From assembly GCA_003501365.1 (NCBI GenBank), contig DNPP01000167.1, positions 10,314 to 23,345 on the forward strand: 13,032 nt of DNA, read 5' to 3'. The notes under the pieces were generated by a model that worked only from the letters and a program-made list of their open reading frames with translations, was not told the DNA's origin and did no database searches. Each line of letters begins with the position of its first letter. Positions within the stretch are counted from its first letter, which is position 1. Positions 12,629 to 13,032 of this stretch are shown here, one piece after another. The DNA is from Bacillota bacterium (GTDB lineage Bacteria; Bacillota; UBA4882; UBA8346). Made by a program: the position numbers and the translations under genes.

Positions 12629-13030
12629 TTAAACCTTAATCCGCGTATTCCATAATTTATGCATCCATAACCATTGTTCCGGACGCCGGCTAACTGCCGC
12701 CTGGATCAATTCCATAAAATGAGCGGTATTTTGCTGTAAATCTTTTTTATAATCCCCAGTTCGGGTTAATTGAATTTCTTCAGATATAATTAAACGGTGT
12801 TCCAATGGAGTTTCCCGAATCATATAGGCAAAAATCACGGGTTTATCAAGTCTTAAAGCAAACTCGGCAGCGCCCCGGGGGATCCGGGCTTCTCTACCGA
12901 ACACCTGCAAAGGAATTCCCGATCCATGGGCATTTTGGTCCGTGAAGAATGCCACGATTTCATTGCGATTCAATGCTTCAATAATCGGCCGTAAAAACCC
13001 CCTTTTACGAATTAGTTTAATCCCGATTTT
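12629..13030 (-). CDS. LpxL/HtrB-type lipid A acyltransferase, C-terminal part (5' end outside window)
   Basis: The frame is open from the right edge, so the gene starts beyond the window; a TTG at 12973 is internal. About 133 residues are seen. Family motifs are clear: a KLIRK-x-G segment, FFTDQNAHGSGIPLQVFG (the DQ-x-x-x-x-G-x-x-V-x-FFG region), the substrate-site RGAAEFALRLDKPVI, and the closing RRPEQWLWMHKLWNTR (compare R-x-PEQW-x-W-x-H-x-R-W). LpxL/HtrB enzymes sit at the inner membrane and add secondary acyl chains to Kdo-lipid A. The HX4D catalytic pair lies upstream, out of view. Presence of this family suggests an outer membrane; related enzymes also occur in mannosylation pathways of Actinobacteria (PatA), but the DQN and PEQW motifs favour the LpxL branch. 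Confidence 0.88.
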   Translation of the reverse strand, partial: KIGIKLIRKRGFLRPIIEALNRNEIVAFFTDQNAHGSGIPLQVFGREARIPRGAAEFALRLDKPVIFAYMIRETPLEHRLIISEEIQLTRTGDYKKDLQQNTAHFMELIQAAVSRRPEQWLWMHKLWNTRIKV

Positions 13031-13032
13031 TT

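Overview
The window reads as accessory chromosome of a low-to-mid GC Gram-positive-type bacterium. AGGAGG-like ribosome binding sites, frequent TTG starts, sigma-A-type promoters and a Vga/VmlR-like ABC-F gene all point to Bacillota. The right edge, however, carries a lipid A-type (LpxL/HtrB) acyltransferase, a hallmark of cells with an outer membrane. A diderm member of the Bacillota is therefore my best guess; I cannot place it further.

Layout, left to right. 1-365 (+): 3' part of a CatB/Vat-type hexapeptide acetyltransferase. 413-892 (-): small multi-span membrane protein. 1009-1685 (-): a DUF4367-like gene without a proper start, preceded by the N-terminal stub of an ECF sigma factor in another frame. 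1874-3757 (-): ABC-F ATPase with a promoter and a leader of about 210 nt holding a possible 16-codon upstream ORF. 3858-4319 (-): four-span membrane protein. 4408-4560 (-): remnant of a YyaL/SSP411 (DUF255) gene. 4647-6023 (-): exported protein made of three copies of an unrecognised ~110-residue domain. 6243-7730 (-): exported ankyrin-repeat protein. 7856-8054 (-): frameshifted end of a LytTR DNA-binding domain. 8069-9798 (-): three more small membrane proteins, with the broken start of a second ABC-F gene between the last two. 9799-10367: no convincing gene, but strong inverted repeats. 10368-11246 (+): LacX-type aldose 1-epimerase. 11248-12374 (-): a chromate-transporter gene pair with its own promoter. 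12629 to the edge (-): LpxL-like acyltransferase.

The most interesting structure is a regulatory module of about 90 bp, present twice, directly upstream of the two exported repeat proteins. Each copy has two 10-bp direct repeats of the type CCGCATYTCR with an 11-bp spacer (21-bp period), followed by a TAAAAT -10 box with a poor -35. That geometry and core are those of LytTR regulator sites (compare E. coli YpdB). The end of a LytTR domain is still readable beside one copy, and its last codons appear to survive beside the other. The two exported proteins look like one small LytTR regulon whose local regulator has decayed.

The second theme is duplication and decay. Two small membrane-protein families occur three and two times, and at least four gene fragments (ECF sigma, YyaL, LytTR, ABC-F) lie in spaces that look empty.
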